From Gammaproteobacteria bacterium (lineage in GTDB: Bacteria > Pseudomonadota > Gammaproteobacteria > Steroidobacterales > GCA-2729495), in the NCBI GenBank assembly GCA_023150055.1, contig JAKLLP010000176.1:1-5229 (forward strand): a DNA stretch of 5,229 bases, given 5' to 3'. Below the pieces are notes generated by a model that made no database searches, had not been told where the DNA came from, and saw only the letters and a program-made list of their open reading frames with translations. Of this stretch, positions 1 through 5,204 are shown in pieces. The first letter of the stretch is position 1. Every line of letters begins with the position of its first letter. Both the position numbers and the translations under genes were made by a program.

Positions 1-31
1 AGACGACCTTCTGTAAAAGGGGCAAGCGCTT

Positions 32-1291
32 ATGCGATTCACGGAAAAGACGCTGCTGGCACTCAAGCCGAAGGCCGCCGCCTACACGGTGACGGAAACC
101 GGCGTGAGCTCGGATATGCGCGGCTTGCAGATACGGGTGGAGCCGACTGGCACCAAGACCTTCCGATTCCGCCACAAGATCGACGGCAGGGAGCGGCCGA
201 TCCGGTTGGGCGGCTACCCGACGATGACCATTGCGGAAGCACACCGCCAGGTACAGGCCTACCGGGAGCAGATCGGCAAGGGCATTGACCCGGTGGCCGA
301 GCGGGAGGCGACGAAGCAGGCCAACCGCAGCGCGCCGACCGTGCAGCACCTTTTCGAGGACTTCCGCGATTACTACCTGCGCCGCAAGCGCAAGCGCCCG
401 GCCGAAGCCGAAGCGATCCTCGAGAACCACGTTCTGCCGGACTGGATGCACCGCAAGGCGAAGTCGATCACGCGCCGGGAGATCATCGAGCACGTCCGCG
501 ACCTGGCCGAGAAGAACGGGCCACGCATCGCCGAAGTCACCAAAGGCCTCATTGGTCAGATGTTCGGTTACGCCGTTGATACCGGCCTGCTGGACGCCAG
601 TCCGGCAAGCCGCATTCCGGTCATCGGCAGCCGTGGCGCGAAGCGCGAGCGCATCCTGACGGACGACCAGATCAAGGCCTTCTGGAATGCGCCAATAAAT
701 GCCATGCCGCAGATACGTGCGGCGCTGCGGCTACTGTTAGCGACCGGCCAGCGGCGGCAGGAAGTCGCACTGGCGAGATGGGAGCACATCGACCGCAAGA
801 CGAAAACGTGGCTGATACCGGCCGAGAACAGCAAGAACGGCAGGGCGCATTCGGTCCCGCTGTCCCGGCTGGCGCTCGACCTGCTCGACGAGCTCGCCGC
901 GGCTGGTCGGCGCAAGCACAAGGGTGGCACAGAATCGGTTTCCACGTATGTGGTGCCGTCGCGGCTGCTCGACGATCAACCGATAGAGCCGCTGGCGCTC
1001 ACCCGCGCCGTGCGCAACAACAGGGACGTTTACGGCTTCGACTTTACACCGCACGACCTGCGGCGCACTTGCGCAAGCGGCATGGCCGCGCTCGGCACGT
1101 CGCGGCTGGTGGTGGGGAAGGTGCTCAATCACACCGACGACAGCGTGACGGCGATCTATGACAGGCACGACTACGCCGACGAGAAGCGGCAGGCGCTCGA
1201 CACCTGGGCGGCGCATCTGCAAGCGGTGATCGCCGGGGAGAAGTCGAAGGTCGTGCCGATGAAGAATCGAAGCCGGCGGGCTGCGCGATGA
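32..1291 (+). CDS. int: Tyrosine-recombinase integrase, P4-like (N-terminal DUF4102 arm-binding domain)
   Basis: Site-specific recombinase that would insert the element into the host chromosome and, with a directionality factor, excise it. The 419-residue length is normal for P4-type integrases. Residues about 1-90 look like the DUF4102 arm-type DNA-binding domain (GLQIRVEPTGTKTFRFRHK, then LGGYPTMTIAEA). About 100-190 is the core-binding SAM-like domain and 205-395 the catalytic domain. The visible catalytic set is complete: R241 (TGQRRQE), K268 (ENSKNGR), H341 and R344 (HDLRR), H367 (VLNH) and nucleophile Y376 (AIYDRH). The ATG at 32 has AGGGG at 18-22 as a ribosome site. The last four bases (ATGA) overlap the next start. 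No att site or tRNA can be identified in the 31 bases upstream, so the integration target is unknown. The family call is secure; that the enzyme is active is inferred from the intact residues. Confidence 0.96.
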   Translation: MRFTEKTLLALKPKAAAYTVTETGVSSDMRGLQIRVEPTGTKTFRFRHKIDGRERPIRLGGYPTMTIAEAHRQVQAYREQIGKGIDPVAEREATKQANRSAPTVQHLFEDFRDYYLRRKRKRPAEAEAILENHVLPDWMHRKAKSITRREIIEHVRDLAEKNGPRIAEVTKGLIGQMFGYAVDTGLLDASPASRIPVIGSRGAKRERILTDDQIKAFWNAPINAMPQIRAALRLLLATGQRRQEVALARWEHIDRKTKTWLIPAENSKNGRAHSVPLSRLALDLLDELAAAGRRKHKGGTESVSTYVVPSRLLDDQPIEPLALTRAVRNNRDVYGFDFTPHDLRRTCASGMAALGTSRLVVGKVLNHTDDSVTAIYDRHDYADEKRQALDTWAAHLQAVIAGEKSKVVPMKNRSRRAAR

Positions 1292-1830
1292 GGCGGCCGA
1301 AAAAAGAAGCGCCCCGCATGGCGATTCGGCCAACGATAACCGCGCTCTCGGTGCAGGAAATGGCGCGGCTCTGCCGCAACTGCCCGCCGAACTGGCGCAG
1401 CTTCAGCGCCGGGCTCAAGCGCGAGTATGAGCGGACTGCCGATCCTGCATTACCGGCGAAAATCTGTGCGATTGCCGTGCGATTGCGGCGCCCCGCGCCG
1501 GCGTGGGCTGCGGCATGGTTATCTGCCGGGCTCGAGGCCACGATTCGCGATGATGGCAATGCGGACCAGCACTTCGGCTTTGCGTCGCGCGGCCGTGGGC
1601 GGCGCACAGCGGTGCAAAGACGCGCTGCACAGTCATGCGACGACTTCATAGCCGCAGTCATGCCGGCCGCAATTGAGCACACCGGCAGCCCGGAAAACGC
1701 CGCCGAGCTCGTCCAGAAAGCCTTCACGAAGAATTTCCGAATCACGCTGAGTGCCGACACAGTCCTTGACTACTGGCGGCGCCGATTGCGTCCACGGGCT
1801 GGGAAAAAGAAAGGCGTTCTGCCTACATAG
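1288..1830 (+). CDS. Hypothetical protein translationally coupled to integrase
   Basis: I do not recognise this 180-residue protein. It is strongly basic, with an Arg/Lys-rich start (MRRPKKEAPR), a CRNC pair at residues 29-32, an Arg-rich middle (about 100-115) and a basic tail. The part from about 118 to 170 (DDFIAAVMPAAIEHTGSPENAAELVQ and onward to DYWRRRLR) has the amphipathic pattern of a folded helical domain. No membrane segment or signal peptide is seen. The ATG at 1288 overlaps the integrase stop as ATGA, favouring this start; an in-frame ATG at 1318 is the alternative and would drop the first ten residues. Codon choice is less GC-biased than in the helicase (ATA, TTA, AGA and GCA occur), suggesting a different history. 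Position next to int suggests an accessory role in integration or regulation, but this is only inference. Confidence 0.7.
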   Translation: MRRPKKEAPRMAIRPTITALSVQEMARLCRNCPPNWRSFSAGLKREYERTADPALPAKICAIAVRLRRPAPAWAAAWLSAGLEATIRDDGNADQHFGFASRGRGRRTAVQRRAAQSCDDFIAAVMPAAIEHTGSPENAAELVQKAFTKNFRITLSADTVLDYWRRRLRPRAGKKKGVLPT

Positions 1831-1848
1831 CTAGGCGACGGCAACTGC

Positions 1849-1882
1849 GGGAACCTTCCGTCAACAACGGCGAGGAGGTCCC
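1849..1882 (+). promoter_or_regulatory. Possible RNA hairpin over the Shine-Dalgarno of the HTH gene
   Basis: The leader can fold as GGGA (1849-1852) with TCCC (1879-1882), CCTT (1854-1857) with GAGG (1872-1875, one T-G wobble), and CCGT (1858-1861) with ACGG (1867-1870). C1871 is bulged and the loop is CAACA. The Shine-Dalgarno AGGAGG at 1873-1878 lies partly in the stem and partly in an internal loop, so initiation at GTG 1886 could be restrained when folded. Seen by eye only, without an energy calculation; GC-rich DNA often gives such pairings by chance. No clear -35/-10 promoter is visible between 1740 and 1885. Confidence 0.3.
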
Positions 1883-1885
1883 CCC

Positions 1886-2107
1886 GTGTTCGACCCCGAA
1901 AGACTTTTCACGAAACCGGCCATCGGCCGCCAGATCGGCCGCAGCACCCGCTGCCTCGACTTGTGGCGCGAGCGAGGCCTGCTGCCTAAGCCTGACGTTC
2001 TGCTTGGCGGCAAGCAGCCCGCGTGGTGGGGCCGCACCTTGAACGAATCGCCGGCCTTCGCACCGGCGACGCCGACGGCGCCGGAGGCCGGAGGCCGCGC
2101 CGCATGA
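1886..2107 (+). CDS. Small helix-turn-helix protein, AlpA/excisionase-like
   Basis: A 73-residue protein whose first 50 residues fit the AlpA/excisionase style of winged HTH: FTKPAIGRQIGRSTRCLDLW would supply the helix-turn-helix, followed by ERGLLPKPDVLLGGKQPAWW, the usual turn, wing and Trp-containing end. The tail (about 50-73) is Ala/Pro/Gly-rich and probably disordered. Such proteins act as recombination directionality factors or activators of the integrase region in prophages and islands, which suits its place between int and the replication genes. The start is GTG 1886, with a very strong AGGAGG at 1873-1878 and a 7-base gap, the best ribosome site in the window along with that at 5193. 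The stop overlaps a downstream ATG (ATGA, 2104-2107). HTH assignment is fairly firm; whether it is an excisionase or a transcriptional regulator cannot be told from sequence. Confidence 0.8.
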   Translation: MFDPERLFTKPAIGRQIGRSTRCLDLWRERGLLPKPDVLLGGKQPAWWGRTLNESPAFAPATPTAPEAGGRAA

Positions 2108-2235
2108 CGCGGAAAAAAGAACGGCCCCGCCGGCTGGTGACCGGACAGGGCCGCATATCTCATCATCACGCGCCGACAGTCTACCCCACCGGCGCGCCGC
2201 GAACACCAGCGAGGCCGCGCCGTGAGCGCCGCTGA
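2104..2235 (+). CDS. Possible 43-residue basic ORF at the HTH/primase-finger junction
   Basis: This ORF starts at an ATG overlapping the HTH gene stop (ATGA) and ends 14 bases inside the zinc-finger gene. The peptide begins MTRKKERPRRLVTGQGRISH and ends in an Arg/Pro-rich tail, with no domain I know. For it: the same 4-base overlap used by the real genes here, and similarity of its basic start to that of the protein at 1288 (MRRPKKEAPR). Against it: much of the ORF lies on a hairpin with an A-tract (2112-2153), composition follows the GC-rich DNA, and no separate ribosome site is apparent. It may be a short coupled peptide or simply an intergenic RNA element. Confidence 0.25.
   Translation: MTRKKERPRRLVTGQGRISHHHAPTVYPTGAPRTPARPRRERR
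2112..2153 (-). terminator. A-tract plus hairpin: minus-strand intrinsic terminator-like element
   Basis: On the minus strand this reads as a hairpin followed by TTCTTTTTTC. The outer stem is CGGCCC (2122-2127 on plus) with GGGCCG (2148-2153); the inner stem is CCGG (2130-2133) with CCGG (2141-2144), loop CTGGTGA. On the plus strand no T-run follows, so it should not stop the operon transcript. No minus-strand gene is present to be terminated, so it may block antisense transcription or act as an RNA structure in the plus transcript. The stem is clear; the function is inferred. Confidence 0.4.
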
Positions 2236-2650
2236 CGCACTGCTCGCCCGGCTCGACCGCGTGCGCCCGGCTGGTGACGGCCGCTGGATGGCCCGCTGCC
2301 CGGCGCATGAGGACCGCGGGCCGAGCCTGTCGATTCGCGAGCTTGACGACGGGCGCCTACTGGTGCACGACTTCGGCGGCTGTGCAGCGGCGGACGTGTT
2401 GGCCGCCGTCGGGCTGGAATTTTCCGACCTGTACCCCGATCGCCCGAAGGATCACCGCGCCGCCGGCGTGCGGCCGAATCATTGGCACGCGGCCCGCGAG
2501 GCGCTGGCGAGCCTGGCACCGGACGCGCTGCTGGTGGCGATCGCGGCCGAGACATTGGCCGGCGGCGTGCCGCTGACACGGCCGGACCGCGACAGGCTCA
2601 CTAAGGCTTCGGGCCGCATCCGGCGGGCCGTCGGGATGGTGCAGCGGTGA
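2222..2650 (+). CDS. CHC2-type zinc-finger protein, phage primase N-terminal-like
   Basis: A 142-residue protein with the zinc-binding fold found at the N-terminus of DnaG-type and phage primases: CPAHEDRGPSLSI at residues 26-38, then LLVHDFGGC at 46-54, followed by the helix AAADVLAAVGLEFSDLYP. Likely ligands are C26, H29 and C54; the position of the fourth, normally Cys before FxxC, is D50. The protein stops long before a TOPRIM catalytic domain could fit, so it cannot be a complete primase. The C-terminal half (about 85-142, ending LTRPDRDRLTKASGRIRRAV) is helical, as in small prophage proteins commonly labelled DNA primase. GTG 2222 is preceded by GAGG at 2211-2214 with a 7-base gap. The stop overlaps the next start (GTGA, 2647-2650). 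It may bind single-stranded or origin DNA and recruit a host or separately encoded primase. Confidence 0.82.
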   Translation: MSAADALLARLDRVRPAGDGRWMARCPAHEDRGPSLSIRELDDGRLLVHDFGGCAAADVLAAVGLEFSDLYPDRPKDHRAAGVRPNHWHAAREALASLAPDALLVAIAAETLAGGVPLTRPDRDRLTKASGRIRRAVGMVQR

Positions 2651-3315
2651 GTCTCAAGCCGAAGCACGGCAAGCCGCACGGGCAAATTGACGTGGACGTG
2701 CTGGAATCGGCCGCGTGGAATTCGCTGCCGCATTTTGCGCGCGTGCTATGCATCGCCATCGCGGCGAATTTCCGTGGCGGCGACAACGGCAGTCTGACCG
2801 CGACCTGGCCGACCGCGAGAAAGCGCGGGATTCGATCCTACGGCCAGTTCACCAAAGGGCTGGCACTGCTACAGGACCGCGGCCTAATCATCAAAACCGT
2901 GCAAGGCGAGCAACGCGGCGTGCGACCGCTGCCGAGCCGCTATGCGATCACCTGGAAACCGATCAACGAGCGCCGCGACGGCGGCTATGAGTTCGGCATC
3001 GTTGCTACCCGGATCGCACCTGACAACTGGCGAGACTGGCAGCCGTCCGTGCACGAGGCGGCCGCCAAGGCGCAACGGTCCGCCGCGCTCGCAGCGCGAT
3101 TCAGCAAGGGGCGCCAAACGACGACCAACCCGAAACCACCTGTGGTTCCGGCTTCAAAAAAAGACCCGAAACCACCTGTGGTGGATGCCGAAACCACGGG
3201 TGGTTTCGGAAAACGCCGATTCCCGAAACCACGGGTGGTGGCAAGGGCCGAAACCACGGGTGGTTCGCTATATAGATATCTACGCGAAGCGTCTATTCCA
3301 GCGGAGGACGAATGA
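2647..3315 (+). CDS. Winged-helix replication-type protein carrying an internal palindrome array
   Basis: A 222-residue protein. Residues about 15-105 look like the winged-helix domain of phage replication proteins: ESAAWNSLPHFARVLCIAIA, NFRGGDNGSLTATWPTARKR, then SYGQFTKGLALLQDRGLIIKT, and YAITWKPINE closing the wing. Residues 130-160 are Ala/Arg-rich and helical. From 161 on it consists of repeated PKPPVV, PKPRVV and AETTGG segments encoded by five palindromes (see the repeat entry), and ends in an acidic PAEDE. By analogy with lambda O it would bind the origin within its own gene and help load the replication machinery. It has no obvious C-terminal domain for recruiting a helicase loader. 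GTG 2647 overlaps the preceding stop (GTGA), with GGGATGG at 2633-2639 as a modest ribosome site. A transcriptional regulator is the alternative reading. Confidence 0.75.
   Translation: MSLKPKHGKPHGQIDVDVLESAAWNSLPHFARVLCIAIAANFRGGDNGSLTATWPTARKRGIRSYGQFTKGLALLQDRGLIIKTVQGEQRGVRPLPSRYAITWKPINERRDGGYEFGIVATRIAPDNWRDWQPSVHEAAAKAQRSAALAARFSKGRQTTTNPKPPVVPASKKDPKPPVVDAETTGGFGKRRFPKPRVVARAETTGGSLYRYLREASIPAEDE
3130..3269. repeat. Array of five interrupted palindromes; candidate iterons/replication origin
   Basis: Five 22-base units start at 3130, 3166, 3188, 3223 and 3248. All five have the identical left arm CCGAAACCAC, a 2-base spacer (CT in the first two, GG in the last three) and a right arm beginning GTGGT. 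Unit 3 (3188-3209) is a perfect 10-base inverted repeat; units 1, 2, 4 and 5 diverge outside the core. Start-to-start distances are 36, 22, 35 and 25 bases. Units 1, 2 and 4 lie in reading frame 0 of the host gene and give PKP(P/R)VV; units 3 and 5 are shifted by one base and give AETTGG. Conserved DNA across different frames points to a DNA- or RNA-level role. Binding by the winged-helix protein encoded here is the favoured reading, by analogy with lambda O iterons. Bidirectional RNA hairpins are another possibility. Confidence 0.85.
3268..3292. other. Short AT-rich palindromic stretch beside the iterons, possible unwinding site
   Basis: Positions 3268-3282 (CTATATAGATATCTA) are strikingly AT-rich for this window and include the perfect palindrome TAGATATCTA (3273-3282). 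A small inverted repeat ACGC-GAA-GCGT follows at 3282-3292. An AT-rich tract directly flanking iterons is the arrangement of the lambda origin, where unwinding begins. At about 15 bases it is short for a full unwinding element, so this is a suggestion only. Confidence 0.35.
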
Positions 3316-3533
3316 CGGCGAATTCCACGCCAACCCGACCGCCGCGGAAGCCTGCCACCTGCCGGCATACGCGCACGGTTCACCTGCTCGATGCTGGCGG
3401 CTACCTGTTCGCGTTCTGGTGCCGGGACTGCGGCGCGCTGCGAGTTACCGCCCGCGTGGAGGACGTTCCCGGCGAGCCGTCGGCTTACACCTGTAGCGGT
3501 GGCCGCTGGCGCAAGCCGAGGTGCCGGCCGTGA
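3312..3533 (+). CDS. Small Cys-rich, zinc-ribbon-like prophage protein
   Basis: A 73-residue protein with a plausible metal site: C17-x-H19 (CRHT) and C37-x-x-C40 (WCRDCGALR), with two more cysteines near the end (C61, C71). The middle VHLLDAGGYLFAFWCRDCGAL resembles small zinc-binding proteins found in prophage replication regions. The N-terminal 14 residues are Pro/Thr-rich and probably disordered. No catalytic domain is present. The ATG at 3312 overlaps the preceding stop as ATGA, with GCGGAGG at 3301-3307 just upstream. The stop in turn overlaps the GTG of the helicase at 3530 (GTGA). Its place inside the replication cassette suggests a DNA-binding or adaptor role; the exact function is unknown. 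Confidence 0.7.
   Translation: MTANSTPTRPPRKPATCRHTRTVHLLDAGGYLFAFWCRDCGALRVTARVEDVPGEPSAYTCSGGRWRKPRCRP
3518..3522 (+). promoter_or_regulatory. Ribosome binding site deciding the helicase start
   Basis: GAGGT at 3518-3522 sits 7 bases before GTG 3530, which also overlaps the upstream stop as GTGA like the other junctions. The alternative in-frame GTG at 3521 lies within this same motif and has no Shine-Dalgarno of its own, so 3530 is preferred. The choice changes only three residues (MPA). Confidence 0.5.
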
Positions 3534-5086
3534 TCCTTCGCGATTACCAGTCCGCCGCGCTCGCCCGGCTCGCCGCTGCTTTCGCGTCCGGCTGCCGCGC
3601 GCCGCTGCTGGTGGCGCCGACCGGCTCCGGTAAGACGGTGATCGCAGCCGAGGCGATCCGCCGTGAAGTCGCTGCCGGTGGCTCGTGCCTGTTTCTCGCG
3701 CCGCGCCGTGAACTCGTCCACCAGACCTGCGAAAAACTCGACGCGCTCGGCGTCGCCTATGGCGTGCTGCTCGCCGGCGACCAGCGCGTGAACCTGTATG
3801 CGACGGTGCAAGTCGCGAGCGTTGACACGCTGCTTTCTCGCGTCGTGCGTCGCTCGCGTCTGGCGCTGCCGCGCTTCGACCTGGTACTGGTGGACGAAGC
3901 GCACCTGGGCGTTACCGCCGCCCGCCGAACGCTGCTCGAGAACTGGCCAGACGCTCGGCGTATCGGCCTGACCGCGACGCCGACCCGCAAAGACGGCCGC
4001 GCGCTCGGCCTGCTCTACGACGCGCTGCTCGAAGTCGCCACACCGGCCGAACTGACCGCCGCCGGCCACCTGGTCCCGGCGCGGTATTTTTCGGTGAGCG
4101 AGCCGGACCTTGGCCGCGTGCGCACTGTCGCGGGCGAGTACCACGCCGGCGAGCTCGACCGCGTAATGAACCGGCCGGCACTGCTCGGCGACGTGGTGAC
4201 GCATTGGCTCCGGCACGCGGGCGACCGCCGCACCGTCGTTTTCGCGACTTCGATTGCGCATAGCGTCGCACTGGCGGCTGAGTTCTCCGCGCGCGGCGTG
4301 GCTGCCGAGCACATCGACGGCGATATGCCGACGGCTGCACGCGGCGCGCTGATGCAGCGATTCCGCGTCGGCGGCACGCAGGTCTTGTGTAACTGCTTCG
4401 TCGCGAGTTACGGGCTCGACGTGCCGGAAATTCAGTGCGTCGTGATGGCGCGTCCGACGCGATCGCTGATGCTGTATCTACAGATGCTCGGCCGCGGCCT
4501 GCGACCGGCGGACGGCAAGGCCGACTGCCTCGTGCTCGACCACGCGGGCAACGTGCACCGGCACGGTTTTGCGACCGATGAGCGGCTATGGACGCTCGAC
4601 GGTGACCGCGCGCTGGTAACGCCGGACCGATCCGATACCCGCGGCGATCCGGTCGAAACGAAGATGCTCACCTGTCCCGACTGCCAGTGCGTGTTCACCG
4701 GCTCGCGGACGTGTCCCGAGTGCGGCTATTACTTCGCCCCGCGCGGCCGGCGCGTCGAAACAATCGACGGCGAACTCGTGGAGATCGGCGCGCACTCGAC
4801 CGAGGACGAACGCGACAAAATGCAGTTCTTCCTTGAGCTTCGCGGCTTCGCTGCTGAAAAGCGTTTCAAGGGCGGCTGGTCGGCGCACAAGTACCGCGAG
4901 CGGTTCGGCGTGTTCCCGCCGTGGTCGTGGAATGACCTGCCGGCCGCCGTGCCGGGCATCGTGACGCGGCGATGGGTTCAGTCCCGATATATCGCCTGGC
5001 GCAAGGCGCGCGAGACTGTCCCGGCGTTCCCGCCGTCGCACTCGCCGCTGCCGCCGGCGTATGCCAGCGCTACGGGCGGGCCGTGA
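3530..5086 (+). CDS. SF2 DEAH-type helicase, RadD/YejH-like, with zinc ribbon
   Basis: A 518-residue ATP-dependent superfamily 2 helicase, numbered from GTG 3530. Motifs in order: RDYQ (4-7), Walker A APTGSGKT (29-36), Ia LAPRRELVHQ (56-65), DEAH (122-125), III TAT (148-150), IV VVFATSIAHS (236-245), V YGLDVPE (294-300), VI QMLGRGLRP (318-326). All look functional. DCLVLDHAGNVHRHG (332-346) after motif VI, then a zinc ribbon CPDC (382-385) and CPEC (395-398), resembles RadD/YejH, a host repair helicase-like protein. The C-terminal part (about 430-495: GGWSAHKYRERFG, PPWSW) is typical of prophage versions, and the last 20 residues are Pro/Ser/Ala-rich. As last large gene of the cassette it may unwind DNA at the element's origin or remodel replication or recombination intermediates. 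It is not a DnaB-type replicative helicase. In-frame GTG 3521 would add three residues. Confidence 0.95.
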   Translation: MILRDYQSAALARLAAAFASGCRAPLLVAPTGSGKTVIAAEAIRREVAAGGSCLFLAPRRELVHQTCEKLDALGVAYGVLLAGDQRVNLYATVQVASVDTLLSRVVRRSRLALPRFDLVLVDEAHLGVTAARRTLLENWPDARRIGLTATPTRKDGRALGLLYDALLEVATPAELTAAGHLVPARYFSVSEPDLGRVRTVAGEYHAGELDRVMNRPALLGDVVTHWLRHAGDRRTVVFATSIAHSVALAAEFSARGVAAEHIDGDMPTAARGALMQRFRVGGTQVLCNCFVASYGLDVPEIQCVVMARPTRSLMLYLQMLGRGLRPADGKADCLVLDHAGNVHRHGFATDERLWTLDGDRALVTPDRSDTRGDPVETKMLTCPDCQCVFTGSRTCPECGYYFAPRGRRVETIDGELVEIGAHSTEDERDKMQFFLELRGFAAEKRFKGGWSAHKYRERFGVFPPWSWNDLPAAVPGIVTRRWVQSRYIAWRKARETVPAFPPSHSPLPPAYASATGGP

Positions 5087-5190
5087 CACTCGCGCCCGTG
5101 CTGCCGTTCCGCCGCCGGCCGGCACCACCCCGGCCGGCACCAGTTCCACCATCCCCGGCGCCGCTGCCGCCGGTTCCGCCGGCTGCCTGA
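5083..5190 (+). CDS. Possible 35-residue proline-rich mini-ORF
   Basis: GTG 5083 overlaps the helicase stop as GTGA, the junction style used through this cassette. The product starts MTLAPVLPFRRRPAPPRPAP, and about 40 percent of it is proline, with no cysteine, membrane segment or known domain. Upstream is only a weak G-rich stretch (GGGCGGG, 5074-5080). The lack of cysteine argues against an Rz1-like spanin lipoprotein. It may be a small coupled peptide or chance reading through GC-rich DNA before the next gene. Confidence 0.3.
   Translation: MTLAPVLPFRRRPAPPRPAPVPPSPAPLPPVPPAA
5115..5142. repeat. 13-base direct repeat within the proline-rich mini-ORF
   Basis: CCGGCCGGCACCA occurs at 5115-5127 and again at 5130-5142, a 15-base period encoding the repeated RPAPP-like residues. 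Each copy contains the self-complementary CCGGCCGG. This is probably a small in-frame duplication in Pro-coding DNA. Confidence 0.5.
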
Positions 5191-5204
5191 TTGGAGGTAT
5201 CACC

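Noticed and set aside
1..31. Attachment site or tRNA 3' end upstream of the integrase
   Set aside because: The 31 bases show no tRNA-like end and no repeat of themselves later in the window; only a ribosome site is supported.
1125..1760. Minus-strand 211-codon frame across the int/unknown-gene junction
   Set aside because: It opposes the catalytic end of the integrase and shows low-complexity Ser/Arg/Ala composition with no family resemblance.
1766..1794. Possible promoter with TTGACT at 1766-1771
   Set aside because: The -35 match is good, but nothing resembling a -10 box lies at the right distance (CGTCCA region), and it is inside a coding frame.
3130..3269. CRISPR array
   Set aside because: Units are palindromic, only 22 bases, have irregular spacings with one pair directly abutting, and lie inside a coding frame without cas genes.
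2942..3496. 184-codon plus-strand frame overlapping the winged-helix and zinc-ribbon genes
   Set aside because: It is an alternative frame made open by GC-rich DNA and crosses two genes with better starts and recognisable features.
3485..4312. Long minus-strand open frame (275 codons) opposite the helicase
   Set aside because: It is antisense to an unmistakable helicase with all motifs intact, and its composition is that expected from the GC-rich complement. No domain or ribosome site supports it.
5083..5190. Rz1-like spanin lipoprotein
   Set aside because: Proline richness is suggestive, but there is no lipobox cysteine and no signal sequence, and the frame is not embedded in an Rz-like gene.
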